DNA of 43,734 nt from Actinomyces sp. (GCF_029851875.1 NZ_JARKVC010000010.1:1-43734); one strand, 5' to 3'; positions 24,984 through 33,007 are shown, counted from the first letter of the stretch. Numbers and translations are program-made. Notes: generated by a model from the sequence alone, not told the origin.

Positions 24984-25017
24984 ACGGCCCCACGTGTCCG
25001 ACGGCACGTGGGGCCGT
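24984..25017 (+). terminator. Hairpin terminator after the PBP gene
   Basis: A 13-bp perfect stem (24984-24996 with 25005-25017) and an 8-nt loop lie 36 bp after the stop codon. Confidence 0.65.
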
Positions 25018-25120
25018 CGTCGTCCCGCCTTCCGCGCCGGGGTCGGCTCCGGTAGGCTCGTGGACTGGCTGCGCCGTCTGGCAACCTGCCGGTGGGGCAA
25101 CCGACACGCATCACCCTCCT

Positions 25121-25158
25121 GTCACGGAAAGACCGTGACCGCCACAGACCAGAGGAGG
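25121..25158 (+). promoter_or_regulatory. rpsF leader hairpin and ribosome site
   Basis: GTCACGG (25121-25127) and CCGTGAC (25133-25139) form a 7-bp hairpin about 30 bp before the rpsF ATG, followed by AGGAGG at 25153-25158. Many bacteria regulate this operon through an S6:S18-binding leader RNA. The hairpin is at the right place, but I cannot identify the defining CCG-loop structure. Confidence 0.35.
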
Positions 25159-25170
25159 TGGGTACCAAGC

Positions 25171-25458
25171 ATGCGTCACTACGAGATCATGATCATCCTC
25201 GAGCCCGAGACCGACGAGCGCACCGTCGCTGCGTCCCTCGAGAAGCTGCTGCAGGTCGTTCCCAGCAACGGGGGCACCGTCGACAAGGTCGACGTCTGGG
25301 GCAAGCGCCGTCTTGCGTACGACATCAAGAAGAAGTCCGAGGGCTTCTACATCGTCGTCGACATGACCACCACGCCCGAGATCGCCCAGGAGCTTGACCG
25401 CCAGCTCGGCCTCAACGAGACCGTCCTGCGCACCAAGCTGCTGCGCCCCGAGGCCTGA
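25171..25458 (+). CDS. rpsF: Small ribosomal subunit protein bS6
   Basis: A 95-aa protein beginning [16 protein letters not shown], the canonical bS6 opening, with the [19 protein letters not shown] core. It binds 16S rRNA together with bS18, encoded two genes downstream. The open frame extends upstream, but the strong AGGAGG at 25153-25158 and family length fix the ATG at 25171. The spacing of 12 nt is a little long. It is the first gene of a four-gene operon with ssb, rpsR and rplI. Confidence 0.97.
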   Translation: MRHYEIMIILEPETDERTVAASLEKLLQVVPSNGGTVDKVDVWGKRRLAYDIKKKSEGFYIVVDMTTTPEIAQELDRQLGLNETVLRTKLLRPEA

Positions 25459-25484
25459 GCCCGGGTCAGGGAACGGAGACACGC

Positions 25485-26066
25485 ATGGCTGGTGACACCG
25501 TCATCACGATCATCGGGAACCTCACTGCGGACCCGGAGATGCGCTTCACCCCCTCGGGTGCGGCCGTAGCGTCCTTCACGATCGCCTCGACCCCGCGCAC
25601 CTTCAACCGCCAGGCGAACGAGTGGCAGGACGGCGAGACGCTGTTCATGCGCTGCTCGATCTGGCGTGACGCGGCTGAGAACGTCGCGGAGTCCCTGACC
25701 AAGGGCACGCGCGTGATCGCGCAGGGCCGTCTCCAGCAGCGTTCCTACACCGACCGCGAGGGTCAGCAGCGCACCGTGGTGGAGATGCAGGTCGACGAGA
25801 TCGGCCCCTCCCTGCGCTACGCCAAGGCTCAGGTCACCCGGCAGTCGCGCGGCGGTGGCCAGGGCGGCTTCGGCGGCGGGGCCCCGCAGGGGCAGGGCGG
25901 CTACAACAACGCCGGCCAGGGTAACCAGGGTGGCTACAACGCCAACCAGGGTGGTTACAACGGTGGCGGCCAGCAGCCGAGCTACAACGCTCCTGCCGGC
26001 GGTGCCGTGGACGACCCGTGGGCCACGGGCGGCGGCACCTCCTTCGGTGACGAGCCCCCGTTCTGA
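25485..26066 (+). CDS. ssb: Single-stranded DNA-binding protein
   Basis: A 193-aa SSB. The OB fold covers residues 1-~115 ([22 protein letters not shown] at the start). It is followed by a Gly/Gln/Asn-rich linker with recurring QGGYN units and the acidic tip DEPPF, which recruits replication and repair partners. It coats single-stranded DNA during replication and repair. It lies 26 bp after rpsF, the usual operon position. A GGAG-type ribosome site precedes the ATG. Confidence 0.97.
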   Translation: MAGDTVITIIGNLTADPEMRFTPSGAAVASFTIASTPRTFNRQANEWQDGETLFMRCSIWRDAAENVAESLTKGTRVIAQGRLQQRSYTDREGQQRTVVEMQVDEIGPSLRYAKAQVTRQSRGGGQGGFGGGAPQGQGGYNNAGQGNQGGYNANQGGYNGGGQQPSYNAPAGGAVDDPWATGGGTSFGDEPPF

Positions 26067-26167
26067 TCCCGAGCCCGGATCCCGTTCCCTTCTCGCGCGG
26101 CACGCGCTGCGCACCACACACCATCTCGTATGAGCGCCACGGGCGCTCGATAGCAAGGAGTACCACC

Positions 26168-26404
26168 ATGGCGAAGCCTCAGCTTCGTAAGCCGAAGAAG
26201 AAGATCGGCCCGGTGAAGGCCATCAAGGTCGGCACCATCGACTACAAGGACACCGCCACCCTGCGGAAGTTCATCTCAGACCGCGGCAAGATCCGTGCCC
26301 GCCGCGTCACCGGCGTCTCCGTCCAGGAGCAGCGCAAGATCGCCAAGGCCGTGAAGAACGCCCGCGAGATGGCCCTCCTGCCCTACTCGAGCTCTGCTCG
26401 CTGA
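26168..26404 (+). CDS. rpsR: Small ribosomal subunit protein bS18
   Basis: A 78-aa basic protein with the bS18 core ([19 protein letters not shown] and [29 protein letters not shown]). It lacks the Zn-binding cysteines found in some bS18 paralogues, so it is the zinc-independent form. It forms a heterodimer with bS6 on 16S rRNA. An AAGGAG ribosome site lies just before the ATG. rplI follows by 15 bp. Confidence 0.97.
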   Translation: MAKPQLRKPKKKIGPVKAIKVGTIDYKDTATLRKFISDRGKIRARRVTGVSVQEQRKIAKAVKNAREMALLPYSSSAR

Positions 26405-26419
26405 TCGGAGGCTGCGGAT

Positions 26420-26875
26420 ATGACCACCAAGCTCATCCTCACCCACGACGTCAGCCACCTCGGTGCCGCCGGCGAGGTCGTCGAGGTCAAGGACGGCTAC
26501 GCCCGTAACTACCTCCTGCCCCGCAAGCTGGCCACTCCGTGGACCAAGGGCGCCCAGCGGCAGATCGACCAGATGGCCGAGGCTCGCCGCAAGCGCGCCA
26601 TCGACTCCCTGGAGCAGGCCCAGACCGCTCGTGCCTGGCTGCGCGAGAACGTCGTGACCGTCTCCGCCACCGCCGGTGCCAACGGCCGCCTCTTCGGCGC
26701 CGTCACCACCGCGGACCTGGCTGACGCCGTCAAGGCCGCCGGCGGCCCGGCGCTCGACCGCCGCAAGATCGAGGTCGTTCCCCCGATCAAGTCCACCGGT
26801 CGCCACAGCGCGACTGTGCGTCTGCACACCGACGTCGTTGCTCCCCTCGAGGTCAACGTCGTCGCCGCTCGCTGA
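26420..26875 (+). CDS. rplI: Large ribosomal subunit protein bL9
   Basis: A 151-aa protein with the bL9 N-terminal domain (MTTKLILTHDVSHLGAAGEVVEVKDGYARNYLLP compressed to its usual length), a long connecting helix and the C-terminal rRNA-binding domain. It binds 23S rRNA near the L1 stalk. It is the last gene of the rpsF operon and ends at a strong hairpin. In many bacteria dnaB follows directly; here a minus-strand MATE gene and a DnaA-box region intervene. Confidence 0.97.
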   Translation: MTTKLILTHDVSHLGAAGEVVEVKDGYARNYLLPRKLATPWTKGAQRQIDQMAEARRKRAIDSLEQAQTARAWLRENVVTVSATAGANGRLFGAVTTADLADAVKAAGGPALDRRKIEVVPPIKSTGRHSATVRLHTDVVAPLEVNVVAAR

Positions 26876-26907
26876 GCGCCCCTGACTCGGCGACGCTGAG
26901 CCTGGAC

Positions 26908-26945
26908 CTGAGGGCCCGCCACCGTCACAGGTGGTGGGCCCTCAG
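26908..26945. terminator. Hairpin between convergent rplI and MATE genes
   Basis: A 16-bp stem (26908-26923 with 26930-26945, one G-U type pair) and a 6-nt loop lie between two convergent genes and probably act on both strands. Confidence 0.7.
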
Positions 26946-26966
26946 TCTGTCTGGCTGCGGTGGCTC

Positions 26967-28343
26967 CTAGCGACGCCAGGCGTCGGTGCGGGCGCGCAGA
27001 CCGGTGGCTAGACCCCTGGCCGCCATGAAGACCCAGGCGAAGCCGACCCACAGGGCGACCAGGCCGGCGGTTCCGGGACCGAGGAGGCCACGTCCGACCG
27101 CGATCGCCACAGGCAGGTAGGGCACGAGGGTGACCAGACCCGCACGGGCGAGGTAGCGGCCGTCGCCAGCGCCCATGAGTACGCCGTCAAAGAGGAAGAC
27201 GGCACCGGCCAGCGGCATCGCGGAGGCGGTGACGATGAGAGCGGGCCGGGCTGCGGCAACGACGGCAGGATCAGAGGAGAACAGGTGCGGCAGCCAGGGA
27301 GAGGCCGCCGCCAGGACGAGCCCGATCACCGCGCCGGTAGCCAGGCCCCAGGCCAGGCACCGGCGCAGGACGGCGTCGACGTTGAGCGGCTGGGCGGACG
27401 TGGCGTTCGCCGTCGAGGCGCGGTCAGCCCCGGCCTCCGCCTGCCCGAGAGCAGTGCCGATGAGCGCCTGGGCGGCGATGGCCAGGGCGTCCAGCGCAAA
27501 GGCGGAGAAGCTCCACAGGGAGCTGACGACCTGGTGGGCTGCGAGCGGCACCTGGCCCAGCGCCGTCGCCGCCCACACCGTGGTGAGGATGGCCACGCGC
27601 AGGGACAGCGTGCGCACCAGCAGGGGCAGGCCGGTGCCCAGCGAGGTGCCCAGGCCCGCCCGGTGCGGCCGGAGAGACACCTGGGCCTGGCGGGCCGCGC
27701 GGGTGACCGGCAGGGCCAGTGCCACCGCCATGAGGCTCTGGCTGATCGCGGTCCCGGCTCCCGAGCCGGCGATCCCGGTGTGCAGTGCGTAGAGAAAGGT
27801 GGCGTTGAGGGCCACGTTGGTCACCGCACCGGCAGCGGCGACGACGAAGGGCGTGCGGGTGTCGAGCAGTCCGCGCAGGGTGCCGGTGGCGGCAAAGACG
27901 ATGAGCATGCCCGGCAGACCGGGGGCGGAGGCGCGCAGGTAGGCCACGGCTGCGTCGGCCAGCTCGCCGCGGGCACCGAGGGCCTGGGTGACCCAGGGGG
28001 ACAGGAGCCACAGCAGCAGGCAGGCAGCAGTCCCCAGGATCGCGGCCAGCCACAGGCCGTCGACGCCCGCGCGCAGCCCGCCTGCACGGTCGCCGGCCCC
28101 GAAGCGGCGGGCGGTGGTCGCCGTCGTCGCGTAGGCCAGGAAGACGAACAGGCCGACGGCGGTGGTCAGCAGCGTCGAGGCCAGGGACAGACCTGCCAGG
28201 CTCGTGGCGCCGAGATGACCGACCATCGCGGAGTCGATGAGCACGAAGAGGGGCTCGGCGACCAAGGCCCCGAGGGCAGGCAGGGCGAGGGAGAGGATCT
28301 GGCGGTTCAGCCCTGTGGGGGCTGAGGGGCGGTGGCGGGTCAT
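26967..28343 (-). CDS. MATE-family exporter, DinF subgroup
   Basis: A 458-aa membrane protein with 12 predicted helices in two related halves. The opening (ILSLALPALGALVAEPLFVLIDSAMVGHLG) is characteristic of the DinF branch of MATE cation/drug antiporters. The start has the usual short cytoplasmic tail. MATE proteins export organic cations or antimicrobial compounds in exchange for Na+ or H+; the substrate here is unknown. It is inserted, on the opposite strand, between rplI and dnaB, genes that are often adjacent. Confidence 0.9.
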   Translation of the reverse strand: MTRHRPSAPTGLNRQILSLALPALGALVAEPLFVLIDSAMVGHLGATSLAGLSLASTLLTTAVGLFVFLAYATTATTARRFGAGDRAGGLRAGVDGLWLAAILGTAACLLLWLLSPWVTQALGARGELADAAVAYLRASAPGLPGMLIVFAATGTLRGLLDTRTPFVVAAAGAVTNVALNATFLYALHTGIAGSGAGTAISQSLMAVALALPVTRAARQAQVSLRPHRAGLGTSLGTGLPLLVRTLSLRVAILTTVWAATALGQVPLAAHQVVSSLWSFSAFALDALAIAAQALIGTALGQAEAGADRASTANATSAQPLNVDAVLRRCLAWGLATGAVIGLVLAAASPWLPHLFSSDPAVVAAARPALIVTASAMPLAGAVFLFDGVLMGAGDGRYLARAGLVTLVPYLPVAIAVGRGLLGPGTAGLVALWVGFAWVFMAARGLATGLRARTDAWRR

Positions 28344-28802
28344 CGGTAGCGCAGGTGGTGGTCGGCGGGAGGACGTGAGGTGGCCATGGCGGGCCTGCAG
28401 TCTCTCACGGCAGCCTTACGGCACCTGGGAATCTCATCCTCGCCTTGAGGTCTATCCACAGAATGAGCTGGTTATCCACATCTTTGCAGGGTAGTCGCGA
28501 ACTTGGTGAACCACAGGGGTGGTCGCCGACTTTTCGTTGCAGGAGCAAGGGGAGTGGTTTACGCCTCCACAAGGGGGCTCATGTTGCCCCCAGAGTTATC
28601 CACATATCTGGCCCCTCTCTCACCCAGGAAGCAGGGGGTGCTCCACAGCAGTAGGGTGGGGTGTCCACATCAGGTGCGGCTCGAGCGTTTGCGACTGGCG
28701 CAGCTGCTGGTTAGGGTCACGCGCGCGGCGTGCTGCCCGTACTGACGGTCCGCGGTCGTCGCGGCGCGATCGTGTGGTGCCGAGGTCGGTCAGGAGCAGC
28801 GG
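28344..28802. other. 459-bp intergenic region upstream of dnaB
   Basis: No gene is visible. It holds the DnaA-box cluster at 28452-28669, described separately, and must contain the dnaB promoter, which I could not place with confidence. Confidence 0.6.
28452..28669 (+). promoter_or_regulatory. Cluster of DnaA boxes upstream of dnaB
   Basis: Two perfect TTATCCACA boxes (28472-28480 and 28596-28604) and two near matches, CTATCCACA (28452-28460) and GTGTCCACA (28661-28669), all point the same way. The first two are 20 bp apart, two helical turns. No strongly AT-rich unwinding element or dnaA/dnaN gene is present, so an origin is unlikely. Control of dnaB by DnaA, or a DnaA-titration or reactivation site, is more plausible. 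Confidence 0.65.
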
Positions 28803-30335
28803 ATGACGGAGATGGATCCGGCAATCGAGCCGGTGGGTGACGAGCGGCAGGGTCGCGAGCGTGCCGGGCGCTGGGACGAGGGCGAGGGACCGGTGCCTCG
28901 CGCACGTCGCGAGGGCGGCTTGGGGCGTGGTGACGCCTCGGGCTCTGGCGGAGCCCGTTTCGATGGTGTCTTCGACCGTGTCCCGCCTCAGGACCTCGCC
29001 GCTGAGATGGCGACCCTAGGTGGCATGCTCATGAGCAAGGAAGCCATCACCGACGTCATTGAGGTGCTGCGTGGACCGGAGTTCTACAAACCGGCTCACG
29101 AGATGATCTTCGATGCCATCGTCGAGGTCTACAACCGCTCCCAGCCTGCTGACGCCCTGCTCGTGGGGGACGAGCTGGCCAAGCGCGGCGAGCTGGAGCT
29201 CGTCGGCGGCGCCCCCTACCTTGCTGACCTTATGGGGCAGGTGCCCACGGCAGCCAATGCCGGCTACTACGCCCGCATCGTCAAGGAGAAGTCCCTCATG
29301 CGCGGCCTGGTGCAGGCCGGAACGCGGATCACCCAGCTGGGCTACACCACCGACGCCGGGGACATCGATGAGCTCGTGACGATGGCGGAGGCCGAGGTCT
29401 ACGCCGTCGCCCACCGGGAGGGGGAGCGGGAGGACTACTCCGCCGTCGGCGAGCTGCTCAACGACGCCAATATGGAGATCGAGGCCGGCCAGTCGCGCGA
29501 GCACGGTCAGATGACTGGCGTGGCCACGGGCTTCGCTGAGCTCGACGAGCTGACGGGCGGCCTCAAGGGCGGGCAGATGATCATCGTCGCGGCGCGTCCG
29601 GCTATGGGTAAGTCGACCCTCGCCGTCGACTTCTGCCGCTCGGCCTCGATCCACGCTCGGGACCACAGCGGCAACCCCTTTACCAGCTGCTACTTCTCCC
29701 TGGAGATGGGCCGCATGGAGCTGATGATGCGCATCCTCTCCGCCGAGTCGGGGGTGGAGATGACCAAGCTGCGCGGCGGCAAGTCGATGGATGACCGTGA
29801 CTGGAAGGACGTCGCCTCGGTCTACCACCAGGTCAGTGAGGCGCCTCTGTTCATTGACGACTCCCCGAACCTGACGATGCCGGAGATCCGCTCCAAGGCG
29901 CTGCGGCTCAAGCAGCAGCAGGGTCTGGGACTCATGGTCATCGACTACCTCCAGCTCATGAGCTCAGGCAAGCGCGTGGAGTCGCGTCAGCAGGAGGTCA
30001 GTGAGTTCTCCCGTTCGCTCAAGCTCCTGGCCAAGGAGCTGGACATCCCGGTGGTCGCCGTGGCTCAGCTCAACCGTGGTCCCGAGCAGCGCACTGGCAA
30101 CAAGCCGCAGATGTCCGACCTGCGTGAGTCTGGCTCGCTGGAGCAGGACGCGGACATCATCATGCTGCTGCACCGCCCGGAGTACTACCAGCCCGAGGAG
30201 CGTCCCGGCGAGGCGGACATCATCGTGGCCAAGCACCGTAACGGCTCGACCCGCACGATCCCCGTGGCCTTCCAGGGACACCTGTCCCGCTTTGCCAACA
30301 TGGCCCGGGACATGGCTCCGGAGCCGGAGTACTGA
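28803..30335 (+). CDS. dnaB: Replicative DNA helicase DnaB
   Basis: A 510-aa hexameric helicase that unwinds DNA at the replication fork. After a ~55-residue basic/acidic extension, the N-terminal primase-interacting domain begins at VPPQDLAAEMATLGGMLMS. The RecA-like motor has Walker A ARPAMGKST (K270) and Walker B LMVIDYLQLM (D381). It also carries the KHRNGSTRTI arginine-finger region near the end. No intein is present, unlike many actinobacterial dnaB genes. AGGAG at 28792-28796 fits the ATG at 28803. Confidence 0.97.
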   Translation: MTEMDPAIEPVGDERQGRERAGRWDEGEGPVPRARREGGLGRGDASGSGGARFDGVFDRVPPQDLAAEMATLGGMLMSKEAITDVIEVLRGPEFYKPAHEMIFDAIVEVYNRSQPADALLVGDELAKRGELELVGGAPYLADLMGQVPTAANAGYYARIVKEKSLMRGLVQAGTRITQLGYTTDAGDIDELVTMAEAEVYAVAHREGEREDYSAVGELLNDANMEIEAGQSREHGQMTGVATGFAELDELTGGLKGGQMIIVAARPAMGKSTLAVDFCRSASIHARDHSGNPFTSCYFSLEMGRMELMMRILSAESGVEMTKLRGGKSMDDRDWKDVASVYHQVSEAPLFIDDSPNLTMPEIRSKALRLKQQQGLGLMVIDYLQLMSSGKRVESRQQEVSEFSRSLKLLAKELDIPVVAVAQLNRGPEQRTGNKPQMSDLRESGSLEQDADIIMLLHRPEYYQPEERPGEADIIVAKHRNGSTRTIPVAFQGHLSRFANMARDMAPEPEY

Positions 30336-30343
30336 TCAGCGCG

Positions 30344-30361
30344 GGGACCGCACCGGGTCCC
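30344..30361 (+). terminator. Small hairpin after dnaB
   Basis: GGGACC (30344-30349) and GGTCCC (30356-30361) flank a 6-nt loop 8 bp after the dnaB stop. It is a weak terminator candidate; the AT-rich hairpins further on may assist. Confidence 0.35.
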
Positions 30362-30435
30362 TGGTTGACTTCTCTCAGGGGCGTCCCGGTCGGGGTGCCT
30401 AACGGTCCTTGGTTTCCCGCGGTATCGCGCCAAAT

Positions 30436-30498
30436 GTTGATTTAGCCTACCCCTAAATCAACCAGGTTTCGTCAAAAGACGGAACGCTGGTTGATTTA
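30436..30498. repeat. Three copies of GTTGATTTA giving alternative hairpins
   Basis: GTTGATTTA occurs at 30436-30444 (+), 30454-30462 (inverted, TAAATCAAC) and 30490-30498 (+). The middle copy can pair with either neighbour: a short hairpin with the left copy, or an 11-bp stem with the right one (30454-30464 with 30488-30498). The patch is strikingly AT-rich for this genome and lies between convergent genes. Confidence 0.6.
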
Positions 30499-30544
30499 CG
30501 GACGGGGCGACTGCAGGTGGCTGGTGCGTCAGGTTACGGGGGTC

Positions 30545-31384
30545 TCACTGACGCCCGTAACGTCCTTGGTAGACGCAGTCGAAGGGGGCGTTGCCGTGCA
30601 TCCGGTTCTCGATGGAGGAGACGACGACGTCCTTAGCCGTGCGGCAGGCCTCGAGCGGGCTGGCGCCCTTGGCTAGCTCGGCCGTGATGGCAGCGGCCAG
30701 CGTGCAGCCGGCACCGGAGACCCGCTCCTGGCCGATGGCAGGGACCTCAAGGACCTCCAGGGTCTGGCCGTCGTAGAAGACGTCCAGGGCGGTGCCGGTT
30801 CCCAGGAGGGTGCCAGCCTTGGCGAGCACGTTCGGCACGCCGTGGTCGTGGATCCGCTTGGCGGCGTCCTTGAGGGCGGCCACCGTGGTGATCTCCTCGA
30901 CGCCGGCCAGCACCTGGGTCTCAAAGAGGTTGGGGGTGGTGATGGTGGCGTAGGGCAGGACCTTCTCGCGCAGGGCGTTGTCAATGTCCAGGGCGGCGCC
31001 CGCCTCCTGGCCCTTGCAGATGAGGACGGGGTCGACGACGACGTTGGGGAAGCGGTACTGCCCCAGGGCGTCGGCGACGGTCTCGATGGTGGGGATCGTG
31101 CCGAGCATGCCGATCTTGACGGCGTCGATGTCGCCGTGCACGCCGACGGCGGCCTCGATCTGGTCAGCCAGGACCTGGGGCTCGATCGCGTGGAGGCGGT
31201 GAGCGAAGTCGTTCTCGGGGTCGAAGGAGACGATGCAGGTCAGCAACACGCAGCCGAAGACGCCGAGCTGGGCAAAGGTCTTGAGGTCAGTCTGGGCGCC
31301 GGCGCCTCCGGAGGCCTCAGAACCGGCGATAGCCAGGGCGATGGGCGGGTTGGTGGGGCGGACGGTCGCGTGGGTGGCAGTCAT
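30545..31384 (-). CDS. pdxK: Pyridoxine/pyridoxal/pyridoxamine kinase (ThiD-fold)
   Basis: A ribokinase-superfamily kinase of about 279 aa. It opens with IALAIAGSEASGGAGAQTDLKTFAQLGVFG, has VVVDPVLICKG and TPNLFE in the middle, and the anion-hole GAGCT near the C-terminus. The ICKG and FDPEN segments match the Bacillus subtilis-type pyridoxine kinase, which is ThiD-like, better than true hydroxymethylpyrimidine kinases. It is expected to phosphorylate vitamin B6 vitamers for PLP salvage; activity on HMP is possible. No other thi genes are nearby. A GTG at 31417 is in frame upstream, but the family start matches ATG 31384. A hairpin (30533-30540 with 30554-30561) overlaps its stop codon. Confidence 0.82.
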   Translation of the reverse strand: MTATHATVRPTNPPIALAIAGSEASGGAGAQTDLKTFAQLGVFGCVLLTCIVSFDPENDFAHRLHAIEPQVLADQIEAAVGVHGDIDAVKIGMLGTIPTIETVADALGQYRFPNVVVDPVLICKGQEAGAALDIDNALREKVLPYATITTPNLFETQVLAGVEEITTVAALKDAAKRIHDHGVPNVLAKAGTLLGTGTALDVFYDGQTLEVLEVPAIGQERVSGAGCTLAAAITAELAKGASPLEACRTAKDVVVSSIENRMHGNAPFDCVYQGRYGRQ

Positions 31385-31460
31385 AGGTGAAGCCTGCCCC
31401 CTGGCTGGCGTGCGCACGTGGTGGTTGCCCGCGTGTCTCGCCTGCTTCGGTGTCGTATCA

Positions 31461-31515
31461 GGCCCTGAACAGTCGATCCCCGTGCTCCCCGCAATGGGAT
31501 CGACTGTTCAGGGCC
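31461..31515. terminator. Long hairpin between the NAD(P)H-binding gene and pdxK
   Basis: A perfect 20-bp stem (31461-31480 with 31496-31515) and a 15-nt loop. It lies 38 bp past the stop of the minus-strand gene at 31553 and probably ends that transcript. Confidence 0.65.
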
Positions 31516-31552
31516 GGAAGTGAAGTGATGGGACAGGTGCCCGCCGCGGCTG

Positions 31553-32167
31553 TCAGGCGCTGGCGACGGCGAAGCGCGCGCCTCGGTGGGTGTCCGCCTC
31601 AGCCTCGTCAACGAGCGCGATGGCCATGTCTGCGGCGGAGAGGGTCTCACCAGCAGGCGTGTCAGCGGCTGTGACGTAGGAGCCCGAGGAGGCTGGCACC
31701 GGGTAGGCCGGGGCGGGGGAGACCAGGGTCCAGGCGATCGAGCTGCCAGCCTCACGGAAGAGCTCCAGGACCTCGGAGAAGGCCAGGGCCTCGCTGCGGT
31801 AGGCCTCAGGGAAGGCCGGGTCGTCCACGAGGCGCTTGCCAGATGCGTCCAGGAGTGAGCCGGCGCCGCCGACGACCACGAGGCGGCCGGTGGGGCGGGC
31901 GTTGATGAGGGCCTTGAAGGCGTCGATCACCGGCTGGGGCGAGCCGCCGGTGCGGTCAGGGGAGACGGCGATGATCGTGGCGTCGGCCTGGTTGACCAGG
32001 TCCACGACGGCGGCGGTGTCGCCCAGGTTGGCGGCGACGGCGTGCGTGGCGCCCTCGGGCTTCGTGCCGGAGCGGGAGACGGAGGTGACCTCGTGGCCGC
32101 GGCGAGCGGCCTCAGCGACGGCGGCCGATCCGGTGGCGCCGGTTCCTCCGATGACGGTGATCTTCAT
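31553..32167 (-). CDS. NAD(P)H-binding protein, NmrA/YwnB-like atypical SDR
   Basis: A 204-aa single-domain Rossmann protein with MKITVIGGTGATGSAAVAEAARRGHEV at the N-terminus. It lacks the YxxxK pair of classical SDRs. Related proteins act as NAD(P)H-linked oxidoreductases or redox sensors in stress responses. It is divergent from an HxlR regulator across a 136-bp gap, a very common pairing in which the HxlR protein controls the oxidoreductase in response to electrophiles or oxidants. The substrate is unknown. Confidence 0.85.
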   Translation of the reverse strand: MKITVIGGTGATGSAAVAEAARRGHEVTSVSRSGTKPEGATHAVAANLGDTAAVVDLVNQADATIIAVSPDRTGGSPQPVIDAFKALINARPTGRLVVVGGAGSLLDASGKRLVDDPAFPEAYRSEALAFSEVLELFREAGSSIAWTLVSPAPAYPVPASSGSYVTAADTPAGETLSAADMAIALVDEAEADTHRGARFAVASA

Positions 32168-32256
32168 GGTGACTCCTCGTGTGTCAGATACGGGCCGTGG
32201 CCCGGGTCGGTGGGTGGCGTCTCGGGTGTCGCCGAGGCGCTCGCGATGACTTCATG

Positions 32257-32303
32257 ATATGTTTTAGATAGTAGGTACCTCAACGTAACTAAGGGTATGG
32301 TCT
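32257..32303. promoter_or_regulatory. Divergent promoter region of the HxlR / NAD(P)H-binding pair
   Basis: The 8-bp palindrome AGGTACCT (32273-32280) and an AT-rich flank sit between the two start codons. TAAGGG (32290-32295) lies at the right distance for a leaderless hxlR transcript, since no ribosome site precedes its ATG. TAGATAGTAG (32265-32274) also matches part of the MFS-tetR operator, possibly by chance. Confidence 0.4.
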
Positions 32304-32681
32304 ATGACACACGAAGCGCCGCTTGTCACCTTCGACGTGCTCTCGCCCCAGTGCCCCTCGCGCACGGTGCTGCGCCACGTCGTCGATCGCTGGACACCGC
32401 TGGTCGTCGTCGTCCTGTCCGACGGACCGCGTCGCTTCAGCGAGCTGCGCCGTGAGGTCGGGGGTGTGACCCCTAAGGTCCTCACCGAGACCCTGCGGTC
32501 GATGGAGCGCGACGGGCTCGTGGTGCGCAGCCAGACTCCCGGGGTCCCGCCACGGGTGGACTACGAGCTGACTGAGCTCGGCCGCAGCCTGACCGGACCG
32601 CTGACGGCTCTGCGTGACTGGGCGCAGGACCATGCTGGGCAGGTGCTGGCGCACCGCGAGAAGCACGACGCCGCGCAGTAG
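32304..32681 (+). CDS. HxlR-family transcriptional regulator
   Basis: A 125-aa winged-helix protein of the HxlR / DUF24 type: the conserved start (CPSRTVLRHVVDRWTPLVVVVLSDGPRRFSELRR), the recognition helix (VTPKVLTETLRSMERDGLVVR) and the wing region VDYELTELGRSL. One cysteine precedes the DNA-binding domain, at the position used for thiol sensing in several relatives. It is divergent from the NAD(P)H-binding gene and most likely represses it. No Shine-Dalgarno is seen. Confidence 0.9.
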   Translation: MTHEAPLVTFDVLSPQCPSRTVLRHVVDRWTPLVVVVLSDGPRRFSELRREVGGVTPKVLTETLRSMERDGLVVRSQTPGVPPRVDYELTELGRSLTGPLTALRDWAQDHAGQVLAHREKHDAAQ

Positions 32682-32757
32682 CGTGAGGTGGTGACGTGAG
32701 CGTGGTGGCGCGCGCCAAGGTGCAGATCGAAGTGCGACGACGTCACTGCATGACGGC

Positions 32758-33007
32758 GGCGTGCTTCCCAGGTATGGGCGTGCTTCCAGGGTGTGGCGGC
32801 GTGTTTCCACGGTGCCGTGGCGTGCGTGGGATGTGAGGGCGTTCGTCAGGACGTTTGTAGACACGCCGTCAAGATGGAAGTACGCCGCCCTAGGGTGTAA
32901 ATACGCCTTCTCGAGGCGTAGGCACGCCCCTAGGGTGTAAGTACGCCTTCTCAGGGTTGTAGGCACGCTCCCAGAATGTATCTACGCCCTCAGGACGTAG
33001 ACACGCC
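32758..33007. repeat. Array of CACGCC hexamers at 19-22-bp steps, inverted about a centre (copy 2)
   Basis: GGCGTG at 32758, 32777, 32798 and 32819, and GGCGTT at 32838 (steps 19, 21, 21, 19), are followed by CACGCC/TACGCC/CACGCT at 32862, 32881, 32902, 32923, 32942, 32964, 32983 and 33002 (steps 19, 21, 21, 19, 22, 19, 19). The 30-nt centre (32838-32867) has the same length as that of copy 1, and the five left-arm positions have identical spacing. Units tend to read CACGCC, a variable stretch, then CTGGAAG or GGTGTAAG. It fills the gap between hxlR and the amylosucrase gene. Together with copy 1 it defines a repeat family of unknown role. Confidence 0.85.

Noticed and set aside
25040-25170. 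S6:S18-binding leader RNA of rpsF
   Set aside because: A hairpin is present at the right place, but the diagnostic structure with a CCG-containing loop could not be drawn with confidence.
27285-28325. 346-aa plus-strand frame opposite the MATE gene
   Set aside because: Gln/Gly-rich antisense shadow; the membrane-protein frame on the other strand is real.
28344-28802. Chromosomal replication origin
   Set aside because: There are DnaA boxes, but no dnaA, dnaN or AT-rich unwinding region; actinobacterial origins usually lie between dnaA and dnaN.
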